DNA of 64,000 nucleotides from Calothrix sp. NIES-4105 (GCF_002368415.1 NZ_AP018290.1:7555717-7619716); one strand, 5' to 3'; shown: positions 1 to 9,812, counted from the first letter of the stretch. Notes: a model not told the origin generated them from the letters alone. Program-made: numbers and translations.

Positions 1-552
1 GCCGAATATTGCAGTTTGAGTATATTTATTTTGGTCGAATGCTCGTAATGCTGCTGTACTAAGTAGTAAATATAGTGCTTCTGTATATATAACTGCTGTA
101 AACATTGATAGTGGAAACAATGCAGCAAGCGCTACTGCCCAACGCGCGACTTTTTCACCTTGATATTGATATAGCCAAAGATACAATACATATAAAAATA
201 TCAAAAATGCGAGGTTACTGACTAATGTACCTGCCACTTCAAAAGATAAGCCAATACTCCAGAGCGCACGCATTATCAACGGATAAAGAGGAAAAAACAC
301 AACATTGCCTTTACCGTTGACGTATTCGTATCCTAAAGTCGCAATGTGACGATAATGACCGCCATCCCAATGTGCAAATGCTTCTAAGCCAAATGTTGCA
401 GCAGTTCCTTTATGCGGCGCCGGCAACATTGGCGCCACCAACAGCATTGCGATTAAAATCAATGTACGACTAGCAAACCACATCGTAGCGGGAAACATTA
501 ATCCACTCGTGGCTCTAGCAACTTTCGTAGATAAAAATTTAACACTAATCAT
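1..552 (-). CDS. PIG-V-like membrane mannosyltransferase, N-terminal part (runs off the window)
   Basis: This reading frame is open from an ATG at 552 to the left edge, giving 184 residues without a stop. It has a hydrophobic helix at about residues 28-45, then DGGHYRHIA and FFPLYPLIMR, followed by further membrane helices. That layout matches the cyanobacterial PIG-V/GPI-mannosyltransferase-like family, polytopic proteins that use lipid-linked sugars, with the Asp of the DGGHY loop as the likely catalytic residue. The acceptor is unknown. The C-terminal half lies outside the window. Other GT-C families are possible, but the DGGHY and FPLYP spacing favours PIG-V. Confidence 0.72.
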   Translation of the reverse strand, partial: MISVKFLSTKVARATSGLMFPATMWFASRTLILIAMLLVAPMLPAPHKGTAATFGLEAFAHWDGGHYRHIATLGYEYVNGKGNVVFFPLYPLIMRALWSIGLSFEVAGTLVSNLAFLIFLYVLYLWLYQYQGEKVARWAVALAALFPLSMFTAVIYTEALYLLLSTAALRAFDQNKYTQTAIFG

Positions 553-600
553 CACATCAGCTTACAATGATTTGTTGGGTTTTACTCCGTTCCACCCAAC

Positions 601-2529
601 CTACAAATCTAATATCGAAAACTGTCGCTGTTTTTCCAACTCTCGCAGTTTCATTTTCTCCTCATAATACACTTGATAATAATAATCATGACGTTCTGGC
701 TCGACTTGCGGGTCAATTTCTTGCCAAAGTTGTTTGTAATATTGCATACGCTTCTCACACATAGCTATTTCTATGTAGGCAACAGCAGTTTGAATTACTT
801 GTGGTGACCGTAATATATCTGTTTTAGTTATTGGTGTTAGATGAAACATATGTGAAACTGATACCGTTTCTTCTGGATATTCCAGACATGCATCTTGTAG
901 TTTTGATACTACATTATAGTCGTAGTCATCTGATACTTCTTCTAATACTCTTAAGATTTTTTGCCATAGAAACCTATGGTGCGAGTAGCTAAATTGCAAA
1001 TCGTGTTTATCAATAATATCTACTATGTGTTGCCGTTGTCCTGGACAATGTAGAAATATTCGTAGTAGTAATGCTTCTGCTTTCTCTAGTACACTTGTTG
1101 TTGCAGGTTTTGAGGCACCCGAAGTGTCTTTATTTATGCTTGGTGTAGAAATACGATTAATTGGGTTTTTAGTAGGCGCCGTAAAGAGCGAAGCTATTTG
1201 TGTTACTAAGTTTTCTATTCGTAAAGGTACTAACTGCGCGTTTCCCAAACTAAGAATTTCTGCACAGTATGTTATGTAATATGTGCGCGTATCTGGATTG
1301 ACTATATTTTTAAGTAATTTTACGATTTGCTGCGAAGCTTGTTGGTAGTCTGTAGCTTGTTTAAGGTCTTTATCTTTAATGGTTTGCTGAATTTGCCAGT
1401 CTAACCAAAGCGGCGCCTGAGTTAGTAATTGCTTATACTCTTCGCTCGTATGTGTATGCAAATACTCATCTGCATCTTTACCATCAGGAATATTAAGAAT
1501 TTTAAGCTGCACTTCTCCTCTGTAAGCTAAGTCAGCTATTTCCCCTATCGCTCTTTCTGCTGCTGAGGTACCTGCTTTATCTGCATCAAAATTAAGAACT
1601 AGTTGCTTTGACTCGGTGTACCGTAATGCTAATTTAACTTGCTCGATACTCAATGCAGTTCCAAGCGAAGCTACAGCATTATTTATCCCAGCAGCATGAA
1701 GCGCTATTGCGTCAAAATATCCTTCTACTACCACAACAGAGTCAAATTGTGATATACCATTTTTGGCTGCATCTAGTCCAAATAAGTTTTTACCTTTACT
1801 AAATAATTCGGTTTCTGGGGAATTAAGATACTTTGGTTGCTCATCCCCCATTGTTCTACCACCAAACGCAATCACACGCCCCATTATATCGCGAATTGGA
1901 ATCATTATCCTGTCGCGAAACACATCATAGTACCCGCTTCCCTCTTTACGAGGTTTAATTAAACCCGCTTTTTCGACTAACTGTACAGGGTAACGCTTGT
2001 CTTCTACTAAATATCTATATAATGTTTCCCACCCAGCAGGCGCATACCCCAAACCAAACTGCTGAATTATTTCATCACTTAATTTCCGCTTTGAACGTAA
2101 ATATTCTAAGGCGCCACCTGAATTTTTGAGCGCATGTTGGTAGAATTGCGCGCTCAGTGCTAAAACTTGATGTAATTGCTCACGTAGCGAAATTTGACGC
2201 TCTAATTCTTGTCTTTGTTCGGGTGCAAGCGTTTGTATTGAAATTTGGTAGCGACGCGCCAAGTCTAACACCACCTCTGAAAATGAGCGCTTCTGCAAGT
2301 CCATCATGAACTTGATCGAATTTCCTGCTGCCTGACAACCGAAACAATAGTACATTTGCTTGTTTGGGCTGACGGTAAAGCTAGGGCTTTTTTCATCGTG
2401 GAAAGGACATAAACCTACATAATCTTTGCCACGCTTACGTAAAACAACGTATTCTGAGACGACATCATATATATCAGCTCGTTGTCTAACTTCTTCTACA
2501 GTATCAGGGTGTAAACGAGGGATTTGCAT
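601..2529 (-). CDS. dnaG: DNA primase DnaG
   Basis: DnaG synthesises RNA primers for lagging-strand replication. The 642-residue protein starts with a CHC2 zinc-binding domain (C41, H44, C62, C65). The RNA polymerase/TOPRIM core follows, with the acidic VVVEGYFDAI motif near residue 265 and DADKAG near 315. The C-terminal helicase-binding region is weakly conserved and ends in a charged helical stretch. Length is normal for a cyanobacterial primase. The ATG at 2529 directly abuts a purine-rich tandem repeat and has no Shine-Dalgarno sequence, so the promoter must lie within or beyond that repeat. Confidence 0.96.
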   Translation of the reverse strand: MQIPRLHPDTVEEVRQRADIYDVVSEYVVLRKRGKDYVGLCPFHDEKSPSFTVSPNKQMYYCFGCQAAGNSIKFMMDLQKRSFSEVVLDLARRYQISIQTLAPEQRQELERQISLREQLHQVLALSAQFYQHALKNSGGALEYLRSKRKLSDEIIQQFGLGYAPAGWETLYRYLVEDKRYPVQLVEKAGLIKPRKEGSGYYDVFRDRIMIPIRDIMGRVIAFGGRTMGDEQPKYLNSPETELFSKGKNLFGLDAAKNGISQFDSVVVVEGYFDAIALHAAGINNAVASLGTALSIEQVKLALRYTESKQLVLNFDADKAGTSAAERAIGEIADLAYRGEVQLKILNIPDGKDADEYLHTHTSEEYKQLLTQAPLWLDWQIQQTIKDKDLKQATDYQQASQQIVKLLKNIVNPDTRTYYITYCAEILSLGNAQLVPLRIENLVTQIASLFTAPTKNPINRISTPSINKDTSGASKPATTSVLEKAEALLLRIFLHCPGQRQHIVDIIDKHDLQFSYSHHRFLWQKILRVLEEVSDDYDYNVVSKLQDACLEYPEETVSVSHMFHLTPITKTDILRSPQVIQTAVAYIEIAMCEKRMQYYKQLWQEIDPQVEPERHDYYYQVYYEEKMKLRELEKQRQFSILDL

Positions 2530-2530
2530 A

Positions 2531-2661
2531 GGTCAGGAGTCAGGAGGTAGGGGTCAGGAGGTAGGGGTCAGGAGTCAGGAGGTAGGGGTCAGGGGTCAGG
2601 AGGTAGGGGTCAGGAGTCAGGAGGTAGGGGTCAGGAGTCAGGAGGTAGGAGGTAGGAGGGG
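2531..2661. repeat. Tandem repeat of GGTCAGGAGTCAGGAGGTAG type units
   Basis: About 130 bp consists of interspersed copies of the heptamer-like units GTCAGGA and GGTAGGG. The units sit head to tail, immediately upstream of the dnaG start on the opposite strand. They resemble the short tandemly repeated repetitive sequences of filamentous cyanobacteria. A translated frame of this strand gives only a repetitive peptide and is not a gene. Confidence 0.9.
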
Positions 2662-2673
2662 GTTAGGGGTCAA

Positions 2674-2700
2674 CATTCTGAATTCTGAATTCTGAATTCT
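2674..2700. repeat. Short tandem repeat (ATTCTGA units)
   Basis: Four near-perfect copies of the heptamer ATTCTGA lie between the dnaG leader and the next gene. Related GAATTCT units recur near 39130. Confidence 0.85.
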
Positions 2701-2758
2701 GGAATGATATAACTTAGTTCGCCAGCCATAATGATTTTAGCAAAGGAAATACTGAGAA

Positions 2759-4096
2759 ATGGGACGTATATTTATTTCAGCGGCACACGGAGGTAGAGAA
2801 AACGGAAGAGTTGACCCAGGTACTATTGCTGGGGGTACTACAGAAGCGCGCGAGATGATTTTGCTGCGAAATTTAATAGTTAATGAATTACGCGGTCGAA
2901 ATTGGCAGGTTCTATCAGTTCCTGATGCTTTAAGCGCGCAAGGTACTATTAATTGGATTAATGCCCGTGCGGGTGCTAGTGATGTTGCGCTAGAAATTCA
3001 AACTGATGCGGCGCCTAATCCTTCGGTACGTGGTGCTAGTGTGTTTTACGTCGGTAATAATCAGGAACGTAAAAATAATGCTGAATTGTTATTGTTAGGA
3101 TTAATTCAAAGTGTTTCCCAATTACCAAATCGTGGTACTAGACCTGATTCTAGTATTGGCACTAGTGGTTTGGCGTTCTGCCGTCAAGTATCAGTTGCTT
3201 CGCTTGTAATGCCAGTAGGGTTTTTAACTAGTCCTGATGATAGAAGATTGTTACAAACCAGACGCAGTGATTTTGCTTCTGGAATTGCTAGGGGTTTAAT
3301 ATCTTGGAGTCGTGTAATTGACCCAGGTGCGGCGCCTAGCGAGCCAGAGTATCCTTCTATCAATATTAATATTAACGGAAAAAATTATCCTGGCAGAGGA
3401 ATTTTAGTTAGCGGTAGCGCTTATATGCCAACTGATTTGGCTGACGAGTTACAAGTTAATTTATCTTCATCACAACTAGGTCGAATTACTTACAAAGGAA
3501 CTACTTATGTTAAAGCTGTTGACCTAAAATCTTTAGGTGTTTCGGTTGGTTGGGATAGTGCAACTCGCACACTTAACTTAAAGTCGGGGTCTACAAATCA
3601 GGCAATTAATGAAATTATGGGTTCGGGTAGAGCCTCAGAAGTACAGCTACATATCTTTCTACGTAGTAAAAATGAATCTGGTGCAGTCCAGTTTCCTGAT
3701 ATTCCCGCGCTTTATATCGAAGAAGCTCGAATTGAAGGTGTAAATCATGACATTGCTTTCTGTCAAATGTGTCTGGAAACTGATTATTTACGTTTTAGTG
3801 GCGATATAAAACCTCAACAAAATAACTTTGCTGGTCTAGGTACTGTTGAAGGTGGTTCGGAAATTGCCATATTTACAAGCGCACGTATTGGTGTTAGGGC
3901 ACATATTCAACACCTTAAAGCTTATGCTAGTTCTGACCCATTATCACAAGAAGTCGTTGACCCTAGATTCCGATTTGTAACGCGCGGTGTTGCTCCTATT
4001 GTTGAACAATTATCCGGTCGCTGGTCTGCTGATCGAAATTATGGTGCCAAAATTCTTGATATAGTTCGACAATTGTATCAATCCGCAGGATTGTAG
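2759..4096 (+). CDS. Cell-wall hydrolase: amidase_3 + copper-amine-oxidase-N-like + glucosaminidase domains
   Basis: The 445-residue protein appears to combine two peptidoglycan-cutting modules. Residues 1-180 resemble N-acetylmuramoyl-L-alanine amidases (ISAAHGGRENGRVDPG with the zinc-ligand His, EAREM, later a second conserved segment). Residues 200-275 look like the beta-rich stalk domain found in copper amine oxidase N-like modules (NGKNYPGRG, GTTYVKAVDLKSLG). Residues 285-445 match the glucosaminidase fold, with a catalytic-type Glu in CLETDYLRFSG and NNFAGLGTVEGG. No signal peptide is visible, which is odd for an envelope enzyme. The stop codon lies inside a 28-bp palindrome. Confidence 0.82.
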   Translation: MGRIFISAAHGGRENGRVDPGTIAGGTTEAREMILLRNLIVNELRGRNWQVLSVPDALSAQGTINWINARAGASDVALEIQTDAAPNPSVRGASVFYVGNNQERKNNAELLLLGLIQSVSQLPNRGTRPDSSIGTSGLAFCRQVSVASLVMPVGFLTSPDDRRLLQTRRSDFASGIARGLISWSRVIDPGAAPSEPEYPSINININGKNYPGRGILVSGSAYMPTDLADELQVNLSSSQLGRITYKGTTYVKAVDLKSLGVSVGWDSATRTLNLKSGSTNQAINEIMGSGRASEVQLHIFLRSKNESGAVQFPDIPALYIEEARIEGVNHDIAFCQMCLETDYLRFSGDIKPQQNNFAGLGTVEGGSEIAIFTSARIGVRAHIQHLKAYASSDPLSQEVVDPRFRFVTRGVAPIVEQLSGRWSADRNYGAKILDIVRQLYQSAGL

Positions 4097-4120
4097 AGAC
4101 GCGATTAATCGCGTCTCTAC
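4093..4120. repeat. 28-bp perfect palindrome, GTAGAGACG family
   Basis: The sequence GTAGAGACGCGATTAATCGC continues as a perfect palindrome to 4120. It contains the TAG stop of the preceding hydrolase gene and may act as a terminator hairpin. The same outer arms recur at 8714, 26027 and 55945 with different centres. Confidence 0.93.
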
Positions 4121-4344
4121 GTGTGCCTAATTATTTTTATTTTTTCGTAGCAAAATTTTTTGGAGACAAAAGATAGTTGCTTGGTTATTTGTAAACGTTA
4201 AATCTCAAAGTATTGTAAATATTTGTGAAAATGAGGTTTAAAGACTAGAAATATAGATTATTGATAGCTAGACTAACTTCTAGACGTATATTTGTTCTTA
4301 TTAATTAAAATCATCAAAGTAAAGATGCGACGGATTCCTATTCG

Positions 4345-7300
4345 ATGATTCCACTACAACTTACCATCAAAAATTTTCTCTCGTATCGTGATGCAACGTT
4401 GGATTTCCACGGGTTGCACACAGCATGTATTTGCGGCTCAAATGGCGCCGGCAAATCTTCACTTTTAGAAGCAATCACCTGGGCAATTTGGGGTGAAAGT
4501 CGGGCTGCCTCAGAAGATGATGTAATTCATACTGGCAGTAAAGATGTGCGCGTTGATTTTGTGTTTGAGGCAAATCAACAAATTTATCGAGTTATTAGAA
4601 CTCGTAGTCGTGGTGGTACTGGTGGATTAGAGTTTCAAATCGAAACGCCCAGTGGTTTTAAAGCTTTGACTGGTAAGGGTTTAAGGGTAACTCAAGATTT
4701 AATCCAATCGCATATCAAGCTTGATTACGATACTTTTATTAATTCGGCTTATCTCCGCCAAGGACGCGCCGACGAGTTTATGCTCAAGCGTCCGGCTGAA
4801 CGTAAAGAGATTTTAGCAGAATTATTAAAGCTTAACCAGTATGACGAATTAGAGGAGCGAGCAAAAGAGCTATCGAAAACTTTGAAAGCTCGCTCAGACG
4901 AGATAGAACGCTCGCTTGATACAATTAAAGGTCATTTACAAAACCGTGATAGCATCACATTCGAGCGTAAGTCTTTAGAAACTGAACTCAGCAAACTTCA
5001 GCAACAACAACAGTTTGAAACTGTACAATTGCAAAGCTTACAGGTTGTCGAACATCAGCGCAAATCTTGGGAGGAGCAACTTAGCTTCGTCCGCTCCTCG
5101 TTTGCTAATTTGACGCAAGACTGCGAGCGTTTAGAAAAAGACCGTTTTAGTGTTGGCGCCGAATTAGCTAAATTAGACGAGTTATTAAAACGCGAAAACG
5201 ATATCAAAGCAGGGTATCAACATTACCAACATTTACAAGCGCAAGAAGAAGCTTTCTCAGCTAAATTTCAAGAATTTACCCGTACACAACAACAGCGTGG
5301 TATAAAACAGCAGCAGTTGCATAAACAAATTCATGCTCTCGAACGGCAATTGCAGCAAGCGCAAGCACAATTAGAAGCAATACTGCAACAAGAACGTGAA
5401 ATTCAACAAACGCTCAACAAGTCTAAAGAAGTCGAAGTTGGTTTAGAAAAATTACGAGATTCTCGTAATCATTTAGCACATCTTGATGACTTGCAAATGC
5501 GCGTTTCACCGATACTGCGTCAGCGTCAACAGTTACAAAGCCATCTTGATAAAGCTCATGCAAGTTTGATCGCGCGTATCGAGCAACTTGAAACGAATGA
5601 AATTCAATTACAGCGTGCAAGCAAACGTCAACCGCAAATTCAGCAGGCAGTATTAGCAGTCGCAACGCAAATAGAAGAACTCGAAAAAACGCGCGTTTAT
5701 TTACAGCGAGTTCAAGAAAAGGGTCAAGAACGGCGCCACTTTATGGAGCGTTTGCAAGCACAGCAGCGCGAATATGAACGACTTTTGGGGGAACTCGACC
5801 AAAAATTGCAGCTTTTAAAAACACCTAATGCAATTTGTCCTTTATGTGAACGTCCTTTAGATGAACATAACTGGAACCACGTTGTTAGTAAAACTGAAAC
5901 TGAATATAAAGACACCGAAGGACAGTTATGGGTGTTTCGAGAGCAAATGGCTGTTTCTGACCGTGAAATTCAAGTTTTAAGGCAGGAATACCGCGATATT
6001 TCCCAAAAATTATCCCCATATGATAGTTTACGTGAGCAAAGAGGACAATTAGCAGCGCAGTTAGAATCTAGTAGCGATGCTGAAGTGCAACTGCATCAAA
6101 TTGCAGCTGAAAAAGAAAAATTAGAACGCGCGTTACATTTGGGAGATTATGCACCTGAGCAACAAGAGGAATTACAACACCTTGACGAGTACATACAAAG
6201 TCTAAATTACAACGAGCAAGACCATGCTTTAGCGCGTAACGAAGTTGAAAGATGGCGTTGGGCTGAAATTAAACAGGGACAAATCAAAGACGCGGCAAAG
6301 CGACAAGCACAACTGGGTCAACGCAAACCAGAGTTAGAAGCTCTAATTGCCGATTTAGAAAAACGTATCGAGTTAGAAGCAGTAGAATCTGAGTGTGCTT
6401 TGGAAATTGCAGCTTTAGATAAATATATTGTTGAAATTGGTTATGATACTACCGAGCATAACAACATCCGCGCGGCACTTCGCACGGCACAAGCTTGGCA
6501 TATACGCTACCAAGAGTTGCATAATGCAAAACTTATATACCCAACTCGCCAAACACGGTTAAATGATTTAAGTGCTGCACTCGCAGAGCGTGGAGTTGAG
6601 CGTCAGCGTTTAGCATCACAAATTCAGGCAATTACTGAGCAATTAAAACAAAGTGCTAACCCAACAGAGCAAATTCAAGCTTTAGAATCAGAATTAGCAA
6701 TCAGGCGCCGTCAACTCGACGAACAACTTGGACGTTTAGGACGACTCGAACAGCAAGCACAGTACTTAGAAGGTTTACAAACTCAGTACGGTGAGCAACA
6801 ACAGCAACTTCAAGAAACTCGCAATCAACATCGTGTTTATCAGGAATTAGCGCAAGCCTTTGGTAAAAATGGTATCCAAGCATTCATGATTGAAAACGTA
6901 TTACCGCAGCTTGAAGCCGAAACTAATCAACTACTCTCGCGTTTAAGTGCGAATCAGTTACACGTACAATTCGTTACACAAAAGTATGGACGTAATGGTA
7001 AAGCCACAAAGAAAAATGCCAAATTAATAGACACATTAGATATTCTAATTGCCGATGCCAGAGGAACACGCGCGTATGAAACTTACTCAGGTGGTGAAGC
7101 ATTTAGAATTAACTTTGCCATTCGACTTGCTCTAGCTAAATTATTAGCACAGCGTGCAGGCGCCGCACTACAAATGCTAATAATAGATGAAGGTTTTGGA
7201 ACACAAGATGCAGAAGGATGTGACCGTTTAATAGCAGCAATAAATGCCATAGCATCCGACTTTTCTTGTATCCTCACGGTAACACACATGCCACATCTCA

Positions 7301-7371
7301 AAGAAGCGTTTCAAGCACGTATCGAAGTTAACAAAACTCAACAAGGTTCACATCTACGCTTGCTTGTGTAG
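4345..7371 (+). CDS. sbcC: SbcC/Rad50-type exonuclease ATPase subunit
   Basis: SbcC is the ATPase partner of the SbcD nuclease, which processes DNA hairpins and double-strand ends. The 1008-residue protein has an N-terminal Walker A motif (GSNGAGKSS), a Q-loop region and long coiled coils. Its zinc hook is C498-P-L-C501. The C-terminal half carries the signature YSGGEAFRINFA and Walker B LIIDEGFGT. Length is typical. No sbcD gene is adjacent. The last 44 bp overlap the 3' end of the convergent CBS-domain gene. The intergenic DNA before the start shows no clear ribosome binding site. Confidence 0.95.
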   Translation: MIPLQLTIKNFLSYRDATLDFHGLHTACICGSNGAGKSSLLEAITWAIWGESRAASEDDVIHTGSKDVRVDFVFEANQQIYRVIRTRSRGGTGGLEFQIETPSGFKALTGKGLRVTQDLIQSHIKLDYDTFINSAYLRQGRADEFMLKRPAERKEILAELLKLNQYDELEERAKELSKTLKARSDEIERSLDTIKGHLQNRDSITFERKSLETELSKLQQQQQFETVQLQSLQVVEHQRKSWEEQLSFVRSSFANLTQDCERLEKDRFSVGAELAKLDELLKRENDIKAGYQHYQHLQAQEEAFSAKFQEFTRTQQQRGIKQQQLHKQIHALERQLQQAQAQLEAILQQEREIQQTLNKSKEVEVGLEKLRDSRNHLAHLDDLQMRVSPILRQRQQLQSHLDKAHASLIARIEQLETNEIQLQRASKRQPQIQQAVLAVATQIEELEKTRVYLQRVQEKGQERRHFMERLQAQQREYERLLGELDQKLQLLKTPNAICPLCERPLDEHNWNHVVSKTETEYKDTEGQLWVFREQMAVSDREIQVLRQEYRDISQKLSPYDSLREQRGQLAAQLESSSDAEVQLHQIAAEKEKLERALHLGDYAPEQQEELQHLDEYIQSLNYNEQDHALARNEVERWRWAEIKQGQIKDAAKRQAQLGQRKPELEALIADLEKRIELEAVESECALEIAALDKYIVEIGYDTTEHNNIRAALRTAQAWHIRYQELHNAKLIYPTRQTRLNDLSAALAERGVERQRLASQIQAITEQLKQSANPTEQIQALESELAIRRRQLDEQLGRLGRLEQQAQYLEGLQTQYGEQQQQLQETRNQHRVYQELAQAFGKNGIQAFMIENVLPQLEAETNQLLSRLSANQLHVQFVTQKYGRNGKATKKNAKLIDTLDILIADARGTRAYETYSGGEAFRINFAIRLALAKLLAQRAGAALQMLIIDEGFGTQDAEGCDRLIAAINAIASDFSCILTVTHMPHLKEAFQARIEVNKTQQGSHLRLLV

Positions 7372-8581
7372 CTTGTGTAGGGTGGGCAATGCCCACCGTA
7401 CTGTTAAAATTTTCAGGAGACGGCGCCTCCTTTGTGATACGCTGCAAAACATCTTGACTCTGTTGGTTAAAATAACGGAGTAAATTTTGTATTTGCTCAA
7501 TACTAAATAAAGTTGACTTGATTTGAGATTGTAGCGCGTCAGGTGATGTATAATTTTGAGTCACAATACTATACAAATTATTTAGCATTAAAGACAGTAA
7601 ACGCTCTAATTCTTTTTGCTCATCGATTTTTTGCTTTATAACTTGCTGAATTTGTTGTTGCCCGGATTGAACAGTAAGCTCAATAATTTCCTCTATATTA
7701 GTTATGTCACTAAAATCGAGACTACGTAGTAAGTTCGTTTGAGTAACAATTCCAATTCCCTTTCCCCAGTTCCAAGTAACAACCAATCTCCTTACACGGC
7801 GACTTTCCATTTCTTGGTATGCTTTCCACAACGAGTCTTCAGGTTGAAGTAAAAATAAGGGAGTACTCATTGCCTGATGTGCATGTATTTTGGTTAAATT
7901 TAGCTGTAAAGCTAGAAATTGCACAATATCTCGTTCAGTAATAATACCTACTGGCTTAGTTTGAACCTCATCATCTATTTCTGTTTCTTGAGTAATCACT
8001 ATACAGCTAACTTTGTATATTGACATTAGTTTTGCTGCATCTGATACTACACATGTTAAAGGCGCCGTAATTACAGGTGTCGTCATTACTTCCGATACTC
8101 GCTTCAATTTAAGCAAATCTATCGGTCGTAGTAAAGAACGAATACTATCAGCTGAGATAACACCAACTAACCCATTTTCATCAACAACTGGTAAATGTCG
8201 AACACCATGCCTACGAAATAGAAACAGCGGCCCAAACACATCACGAAATGCTATTCTAGGCAAAGTTATCGGATTTGTCGTCATCACTGAGCTAATTCTC
8301 AAATCCTGTGTAACACCATTTTCGGCTACTAACTTTACAATATCGCGTTCAGTAATAATTCCTAGCAAGTTATTTTCTTGCATAACCAGCGCGAAACTAG
8401 AAGACTTTGATGGCGCCTCAACCAAACCTGCACTATCCAATGGTACATCTAATCTGCCTCTTTTTTGACTCATTAAGGCGATGACTTCAGACAATAACGC
8501 ATCAGGTGCTACAATCAGCGGCTGACGGTCAATGGCATCATCGAGACTTTGCTCAGGTATCAGTGGTTGGTTAAATTGCAT
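7328..8581 (-). CDS. Protein with multiple CBS domains
   Basis: The 417-residue protein has about four CBS motifs arranged as two pairs, roughly residues 15-155 and 160-290 (GIITERDIVKLV, GVISADSIRSLL, GIITERDIVQFL, GIVTQTNLLRSL). They are followed by a helical C-terminal region. CBS pairs usually bind adenine nucleotides and regulate linked activities; here no catalytic domain is attached. In cyanobacteria, similar proteins are often the sensory N-terminus of histidine kinases, so this could be a stand-alone sensor or a truncated one. The final ~25 residues are read through an inverted repeat (7381-7397) and into the sbcC 3' end, suggesting that the original stop was lost. Confidence 0.85.
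   Translation of the reverse strand: MQFNQPLIPEQSLDDAIDRQPLIVAPDALLSEVIALMSQKRGRLDVPLDSAGLVEAPSKSSSFALVMQENNLLGIITERDIVKLVAENGVTQDLRISSVMTTNPITLPRIAFRDVFGPLFLFRRHGVRHLPVVDENGLVGVISADSIRSLLRPIDLLKLKRVSEVMTTPVITAPLTCVVSDAAKLMSIYKVSCIVITQETEIDDEVQTKPVGIITERDIVQFLALQLNLTKIHAHQAMSTPLFLLQPEDSLWKAYQEMESRRVRRLVVTWNWGKGIGIVTQTNLLRSLDFSDITNIEEIIELTVQSGQQQIQQVIKQKIDEQKELERLLSLMLNNLYSIVTQNYTSPDALQSQIKSTLFSIEQIQNLLRYFNQQSQDVLQRITKEAPSPENFNSTVGIAHPTQATQASVDVNLVEFC
7381..7397. repeat. Inverted repeat GGTGGGCA/TGCCCACC
   Basis: An 8-bp perfect inverted repeat with a 1-bp centre lies just beyond the sbcC stop and inside the CBS reading frame. A matching copy occurs at 47312-47331. Such hairpins are dispersed in cyanobacterial intergenic DNA and could terminate sbcC. 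Confidence 0.85.
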
Positions 8582-8713
8582 GGACTGTTAGTTCACAAAA
8601 CAGCAAATAAAACATTTATTAGAGATGTTACGCGCAATTTGTGTCAAAAGCAATAATAGAAACTATTTCAAATATATATTGGTTGTGACTCGCACGCTTC
8701 GTGGCGATGAAAA

Positions 8714-8775
8714 TGTAGAGACGTTACATGTAACGTCTCTACAATGTAACGTCTCTACAATATAATTTCTCTACA
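8714..8775. repeat. GTAGAGACG-family palindrome with extra half-copies
   Basis: A 30-bp perfect palindrome (8714-8743, centre TTACATGTAA) is followed by two degenerate repeats of its right arm (about 8744-8775). The extra arms suggest local tandem slippage or replication of the element. It lies between the CBS gene and the recombinase-domain gene. Confidence 0.9.
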
Positions 8776-8798
8776 AATTTACAGCTTCGACACGCGCG

Positions 8799-9173
8799 TC
8801 AGTCTTCTCCTTCAAATTCAGAAGCTTGAGTAATAAGGCAATCAACTCCAGATATTCTCAAGGCTTTTCCGTAAAGTCTATCTAAAACTCGTTTAACAGA
8901 GATTCGTTTCCATAATTGACTGCGTTTAGTTCGATATCCTTGCTCGTTAAGCCAGTTAGCTATCTGTTGTAAAGACTTTCCTGATTTATGATGACGACGA
9001 ATTAGCTCAATTACTGCTTGTTCGTGCGGTTCTTCGACAAGTTCACCGTTAATTGAGGTAAGACCATAAGGTGGTGAACCATAGCCAGCGTAGCCACCGC
9101 GCGCTGCCTTAAGCTTTCGTCCTTGTTCTAGCCTTTCCCAGATACTTCCTTTTTGGGAGTTATCTGTTGTCAT
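8799..9173 (-). CDS. Stand-alone recombinase (large serine recombinase) domain protein
   Basis: The 124-residue protein resembles the DNA-binding 'Recombinase' domain of large serine recombinases. It has GRKLKAARGGYAGYGSPPYG at residues 18-37, then a helix-turn-helix stretch with SLQQIANWLNEQGYRTKRSQ and the VKRVLDRLYGKA helix. The catalytic resolvase domain with its nucleophilic serine is absent, so it cannot recombine DNA alone. It may be a DNA-binding accessory protein or the relic of an element recombinase. It ends just before a palindromic repeat, and no Shine-Dalgarno sequence is evident. Confidence 0.72.
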   Translation of the reverse strand: MTTDNSQKGSIWERLEQGRKLKAARGGYAGYGSPPYGLTSINGELVEEPHEQAVIELIRRHHKSGKSLQQIANWLNEQGYRTKRSQLWKRISVKRVLDRLYGKALRISGVDCLITQASEFEGED

Positions 9174-9636
9174 GATTGTGGGATTATGTGTAAATGACGT
9201 TGTTATTTTAACTCAGATTCATCAGTATGTATACGTGCTTTAACCTGATCATAGATAAAATGCATCTGTCTAATGACTGATAATTATACATTTTTTATTA
9301 TGTATTGAGTATCAATGCTTGATCTTTTTTATGGTATACGTTACATCCGTGATAATCTGTAGGTTAGGTGTCTCAGATGATGATCAATACCTTTTGCGCT
9401 CTCCGCGCTACTACGTACCTACCAAAATTAATTACATTGACCAGCAGTATATCAACTAATAACTATAGTTTTAAGCGTATTTTTAAATGTATATTTTAAT
9501 TCAAAAAGCGGTTTGTATGGATAGAAATAGTTATAACTATATTATATAAGCGCATCGAAATTTGTTAGTAATTGAAGTAGGGTGCTGAACCAATGTCAGT
9601 AGTTATACGAAGCGTTTAATTAAACTTTGTATAATT
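9174..9636. other. Gene-free A+T-rich stretch
   Basis: No open frame with coding character, RNA gene or strong hairpin was recognised here. The stretch probably holds the promoter of the recombinase-domain gene. Confidence 0.6.
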
Positions 9637-9810
9637 TTACGGCATCAATATGGCTGTGTAGAAGTTATAACAGTATCGCGACATAAACCAGAGTGCTAAA
9701 CGCAAATAACCGAGCAAGACATCAATTTTATCGATGTCTAATTTGTCGTCTTTGGCGCTTATTAGTAAAAATCGTTCAAAATAGCCTAAATATCTTTTCA
9801 TCAACTTCAT
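9637..9810 (-). CDS. Small hypothetical protein (57 aa), divergent from the histidine kinase
   Basis: An ATG at 9810 opens a 57-residue frame beginning MKLMKRYLGYFERFLL and ending at a TAA at 9637. It has an amphipathic helical pattern with KIDVLLGYLRLALWFMSRYC. AGG within a palindrome lies about 8 bp before the start and could serve as ribosome binding site. The family was not recognised. Its start is 17 bp from the start of the divergent kinase, so the two may share control. It could be chance, but amino-acid use looks protein-like. Confidence 0.4.
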   Translation of the reverse strand: MKLMKRYLGYFERFLLISAKDDKLDIDKIDVLLGYLRLALWFMSRYCYNFYTAILMP

Positions 9811-9812
9811 TT

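Noticed and set aside
2531-2661. CRISPR array
   Set aside because: Units are immediately adjacent without unique spacers; this is a simple tandem repeat.
2426-2695. ORF encoding a repetitive GQEVGVRSQ peptide
   Set aside because: It is read from the tandem DNA repeat and the dnaG antisense strand.
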